Shown here one piece after another: positions 5,569-8,775 of a DNA stretch of 8,775 bases (position 1 is the stretch's first letter; every line of letters begins with the position of its first letter). The notes under the pieces are model-generated. The model had not been told where the DNA came from and made no database searches. It was given only the letters and a program-made list of their open reading frames with translations. The translations under genes and the position numbers were made by a program. This DNA is from Clostridiaceae bacterium (lineage in GTDB: Bacteria > Bacillota > Clostridia > Saccharofermentanales > DTU023), in contig DUUZ01000203.1 in the NCBI GenBank assembly GCA_012841255.1, forward strand, positions 1-8,775, written 5' to 3'.

Positions 5569-6448
5569 GGTCTTCCTCCTCCCGGCGGTCCAGTTCCATG
5601 ACCTGACAGGAAGGCGGCAGCCCGGACAGAAAAAGTGCCAGCTCCCGCCGGGCCAAAGCCGCTGAAGAACTCACGCCCGAGGGCTGATCGATATAAACAC
5701 GGTCACAAAGAGAGGCCAGGACAGTCAATTTCTTCAAAGGGAGACCCTCCGTATCCAGCCAGACACAAGCCGGATCACCGCTGGTCTGGCTGTAGGCAGA
5801 AACCAGAAGGACCAGCTGGGCCAGGTGCTGGATTTCACAGTCCCGGAGGTCATCGGCCCGGTCGGGCAGGCGGAAGGTCATATAACCCTGGTCATGAAAG
5901 TAGAGCCAGGCACCCAGTTCACGAGCTTCAGGGGGCTGGCCTGCGGCGATGAGGCAGAGAAGATCGCCCAGGGTATCCGAGGGGCCCCGGCGGAAGGTGT
6001 CTTCGATCAGGTAGAGAGCTTTGACCGGAAGATAGATGAGCCGGGAGCCGGCATCCAGACTCCGGCGGATGACCGTCCTGTTGATCCGGGAGGCAGAGGT
6101 AGGAGAAAAGGAGAGATGACAGCCGGTCCAGGCAGTCTGCCCTGCTGTCGGCCAAGTTCCGCCTTCCGCTCCCAGCTTTCCCCGGATGAAGCGGTCAAGG
6201 ATCCGGCCCCCGCAAAAACGAAAAGAGGTGAAAGGATCCTTTGAATCCACTGGCTCATCCCAAAGGTGGACATCCAGTCCTTGAATATGGAGGGGATCTT
6301 TCCGGTTCGTGAAAAGAAGCCGGCCTTTCTTCAAGGATTCCCCGCCCAGGGCGATCTCGTAATCACCCCGGGCAAGGGAGGTCAGGCGTTCACTCATTTT
6401 TTGCAGAAAATGGAGATCGTTGTCTTCAAGGACAATAAGGGGTTTCAT
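5552..6448 (-). CDS. TadZ/CpaE-like protein with a degenerate P-loop
   Basis: A 298-residue protein and first gene of the tad operon, in the slot usually held by the polar localisation ATPase TadZ/CpaE. Residues 1-65 look like an atypical receiver domain (KPLIVLEDNDLHFLQKMSE, then LDVHLWDEP). Residues 107-260 resemble a MinD/ParA-type fold: a strand and loop where Walker A should be (FSPTSASRINRT, 114-125), RLIYLPVKALYLIED (136-150), a region before the partner loop (AYSQTSGDPACVWLDTEG, 218-235) and CDRVYIDQPSG (248-258). The Gly-Lys-Thr of the deviant Walker A motif is absent, so ATP hydrolysis is doubtful. The ATG at 6448 has AGAGGA 5 nt upstream. It overlaps tadA by 17 nt. By family analogy it may position the Tad machinery as a pseudo-ATPase; the assignment rests on position and weak patterns, not a clear motif. 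Confidence 0.55.
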   Translation of the reverse strand: MKPLIVLEDNDLHFLQKMSERLTSLARGDYEIALGGESLKKGRLLFTNRKDPLHIQGLDVHLWDEPVDSKDPFTSFRFCGGRILDRFIRGKLGAEGGTWPTAGQTAWTGCHLSFSPTSASRINRTVIRRSLDAGSRLIYLPVKALYLIEDTFRRGPSDTLGDLLCLIAAGQPPEARELGAWLYFHDQGYMTFRLPDRADDLRDCEIQHLAQLVLLVSAYSQTSGDPACVWLDTEGLPLKKLTVLASLCDRVYIDQPSGVSSSAALARRELALFLSGLPPSCQVMELDRREEEDRASGL

Positions 6449-6454
6449 GGAATT

Positions 6455-6504
6455 CCTCTCCAGCCGGTATTTTCAGGGTCCCATGCTAATCAAGGAGGGA
6501 GAGG
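6455..6504 (-). promoter_or_regulatory. Possible Shine-Dalgarno-sequestering stem in the tad leader
   Basis: In the minus-strand transcript, CCTCTCC (6504-6498) is a perfect 7-base complement of GGAGAGG (6461-6455), the ribosome binding site of the first tad gene. The 36-nt spacer contains smaller dyads. If the stem forms, translation of the operon's first gene would be held back. No promoter for this operon is convincing; TATAAC at 6590-6585 (minus strand) is the best -10-like word but lacks a -35. Confidence 0.4.
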
Positions 6505-6517
6505 TATCTGTCTTGAA

Positions 6518-6551
6518 CCTCCCGCCTGTCCCGGCCGGGAGGGGTCTTTTT
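6518..6551 (+). terminator. Plus-strand intrinsic terminator without an evident upstream gene
   Basis: CCTCCCG (6518-6524) pairs perfectly with CGGGAGG (6536-6542) around an 11-base loop, followed by TCTTTTTG with a five-T run (6547-6551). Polarity is plus strand, yet the only gene for nearly 5 kb upstream is the minus-strand tad operon. It may stop antisense transcripts entering metK, end a small RNA, or be left from a former upstream gene. On the minus strand the hairpin lies in the tad leader without a T-run. Confidence 0.55.
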
Positions 6552-6562
6552 GTCGATCCTTT

Positions 6563-6592
6563 TTGGCTCGGGGGGCAAGGGTATGTTATAGT
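6563..6592 (+). promoter_or_regulatory. Extended -10 promoter for the metK riboswitch transcript
   Basis: TTGGCT (6563-6568, four of six matches to TTGACA) is followed by an 18-nt spacer and TATAGT (6587-6592, five of six matches to TATAAT). A TG one base before the -10 (6584-6585) makes it an extended -10 element. The predicted start, near 6599, lies about a dozen bases before the riboswitch P1 stem, as usual for S-box leaders. Confidence 0.7.
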
Positions 6593-6610
6593 AGGCCAAA
6601 ATGAATAGCG

Positions 6611-6709
6611 TCTTATCGTGAGAGGTGGAGGGACTGGCCCTGTGAAACCCGGCAACCGCGGTCATGCGGCGGTGCTAATTCCTGCAGACGGAAGCGTCTG
6701 AGAGATGAG
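6611..6709 (+). ncRNA. SAM-I (S-box) riboswitch aptamer controlling metK
   Basis: The S-box core is plain. The P1 5' strand is TCTTATC (6611-6617), followed by AGAGGTGGAGGGACTGGCCC (6621-6640), TGAAACCCGGCAACC (6643-6657) and GGTGCTAATTCC (6671-6682). P3 pairs CCGC (6656-6659) with GCGG (6666-6669). P4 is a perfect 6-bp stem, CAGACG with CGTCTG, around loop GAAG (6685-6700). AGAGATGAG closes P1. The P1 3' strand GATGAGG (6704-6710) can instead pair six of seven bases with CCTCCTC (6721-6727) in the terminator, which gives the antiterminator. High SAM should stabilise P1, allow the terminator to form and switch off metK, the SAM synthetase gene. Confidence 0.96.
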
Positions 6710-6719
6710 GTTGATTCTG

Positions 6720-6740
6720 GCCTCCTCCGGAGGCTTTTTT
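6720..6740 (+). terminator. SAM-responsive intrinsic terminator before metK
   Basis: GCCTCC (6720-6725) pairs with GGAGGC (6729-6734) around a three-base loop, followed by six T (6735-6740). It lies 11 bases after the aptamer and 50 bases before the metK start. Its 5' arm is complementary to the P1 3' strand, so it is the expression platform of the riboswitch and not the end of a gene. Confidence 0.93.
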
Positions 6741-6790
6741 ACAGGCCGAAATTCCCCATGCGATAAGAATAGAAGATAGGAGAAACATAG

Positions 6791-7975
<1,185 letters not shown>

Positions 7976-7979
7976 AACC

Positions 7980-8775
7980 GTGTCCTTCAATCGCCGGCAA
8001 ACCGATTTGTTCGGGGGTCAGGAATCTGACCCCTCAAAATCCGTCTCTTTTGCCGGTCTTGTTACAAGAGTCGTTTTCCGCAATGAAGAAAACGGCTATA
8101 CCGTCATGGAGGTCACAGGAGAGGGCGAGGAGATCGTCATTGTCGGAACCATGCCCTACCTGGCGGCAGGAGACCGGGTGACAGGCGAGGGAGAACTGAA
8201 TGATCATCCTGTCTACGGACCCCAGATCCACGCCCGCCTGATTGCACGGGAAGAACCCCAGGAAAGCGAACGGATCGAAATCTATCTGGCCTCGGGAGCG
8301 GTCAAGGGGATCGGGCCTGCGACGGCCAAGAAGTTGGTCCGGGCCTTCGGGGACGAGACGCTTGCCGTCATGCGGACCCGGCCTGAGCGGGTGGCCCGGA
8401 TTCCCGGAATCGGGATCAAGAAGGCCCGGGAATTTTCAGATCAATTGCAGGAAGATCAGGGTTACCAGAGCCTGCAGCTGCTTTTGCTGCCCTTCGGGAT
8501 CGGCCCTTCCCGCATCCACCGCATCCATAAAATTCTCGGTGCCCAGGCGGAGCGCATCATCCGGACCAATCCCTACGAGCTGGCGGGAAAGGTTCCCGGC
8601 GTCGGCTTCCGGACTGCGGATAAAATCGCTTCTGAATTGGGCATGTCGGGGGACCACCCCGGCCGCCTGCGGGGGGCTGTTTTGTTTACCATGGATCAAA
8701 GACTTTTCCGGGACGGCCATACGGTGGAGTCAAGGGTGGAACTGGTCCGGGAACTGTCCCGTGAACTTGATGTCA
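7980..8775 (+). CDS. recD2: RecD2-type ATP-dependent DNA helicase, N-terminal part (cut by window edge)
   Basis: The first 265 codons of a RecD2 (RecD-like, superfamily 1B) helicase; the Walker motifs lie beyond the window. Visible parts are the N-terminal OB-like domain (about 23-90, FAGLVTRVVFRNEENGYTVM) and the paired helix-hairpin-helix region (VKGIGPATAKKL at 108-119; IPGIGIKKA at 141-149; VPGVGFRTADKIASELG at 205-221). RecD2 acts in DNA repair outside RecBCD and unwinds DNA 5' to 3'. GTG 7980 is assigned as the start, 4 nt after the metK stop; no clear Shine-Dalgarno precedes it, so translation probably depends on ribosomes finishing metK. TTG 8007 is an alternative. The first ~22 residues are not part of the conserved domain. 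Confidence 0.88.
   Translation, partial: MSFNRRQTDLFGGQESDPSKSVSFAGLVTRVVFRNEENGYTVMEVTGEGEEIVIVGTMPYLAAGDRVTGEGELNDHPVYGPQIHARLIAREEPQESERIEIYLASGAVKGIGPATAKKLVRAFGDETLAVMRTRPERVARIPGIGIKKAREFSDQLQEDQGYQSLQLLLLPFGIGPSRIHRIHKILGAQAERIIRTNPYELAGKVPGVGFRTADKIASELGMSGDHPGRLRGAVLFTMDQRLFRDGHTVESRVELVRELSRELDV
8014..8033 (+). other. Perfect 8-bp hairpin within the 5' end of recD2
   Basis: GGGGTCAG (8014-8021) pairs exactly with CTGACCCC (8026-8033) around a GAAT loop; G8013 with T8034 could add one wobble pair. No T-run follows, so it is not an intrinsic terminator. It falls 12 codons into recD2, in the poorly conserved N-terminal tail, and could slow translation, stabilise the metK 3' end after processing, or be coincidental. 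Confidence 0.5.

Noticed and set aside
4858..5601. 247-codon plus-strand open frame opposite tadA
   Set aside because: It mirrors the conserved ATPase core on the other strand, has low-complexity composition and matches no family.
6585..6590. Minus-strand TATAAC as the -10 of a tad promoter
   Set aside because: No acceptable -35 hexamer lies 16-19 nt upstream on that strand, and the word overlaps the -10 of the metK promoter on the other strand.

Overview
The window looks like chromosomal DNA of a fairly GC-rich Firmicute, most likely a clostridium. The evidence is a textbook SAM-I (S-box) riboswitch with an intrinsic terminator ahead of metK, strong AGGAGG-type ribosome binding sites, a RecD2-type (not RecBCD-type) helicase, and a Gram-positive-style Tad/Flp cluster that includes an FHA protein and shows no secretin in view. 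The species cannot be fixed from sequence alone.

Layout. Positions 1-272 form an AT-rich non-coding stretch that stands out from the GC-rich genes. It carries a perfect 16-bp palindrome, a long inverted repeat and DnaA-box-like words. A strong Shine-Dalgarno and a 10-codon micro-ORF (273-305) then run by ATGA overlap into rpiB (302-754). rpiB overlaps upp (747-1394) by 8 nt. The pair makes metabolic sense: RpiB interconverts ribulose-5-phosphate and ribose-5-phosphate, the precursor of PRPP, and Upp uses PRPP to salvage uracil. An intrinsic terminator at 1418-1451 closes this unit and separates it from a convergent operon.

Positions 6448 down to 1450 (minus strand) are a compact five-gene Tad (type IVc pilus-like) operon. 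In transcription order it holds a TadZ/CpaE-like protein that has lost its P-loop, the TadA/CpaF secretion ATPase, a single-chain fusion of TadB-like and TadC-like platform proteins, a 58-aa Flp1-type prepilin, and an FHA-domain protein. The first three genes overlap (17 nt, then ATGA), and the last two are 11 nt apart. No prepilin peptidase, TadE/F pseudopilins or CpaB are present here, so the set is minimal and must borrow a peptidase from elsewhere if it builds a pilus.

Positions 6449-6790 are a dense regulatory interval. They contain a possible Shine-Dalgarno-sequestering leader for the tad operon, an orphan plus-strand terminator, an extended -10 promoter, the SAM-I aptamer and its terminator. 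metK (6791-7975) follows, and recD2 starts 4 nt after it and runs off the right edge, so a DNA helicase may be co-transcribed under SAM control.

The points most worth a second look are the TadB-TadC fusion with an internal start signal before its TadC half, the degenerate TadZ-like protein, the minimal tad-FHA operon, the micro-ORF before rpiB, and the riboswitch-recD2 linkage. I found no CRISPR array, tRNA, rRNA, insertion sequence or toxin-antitoxin pair.
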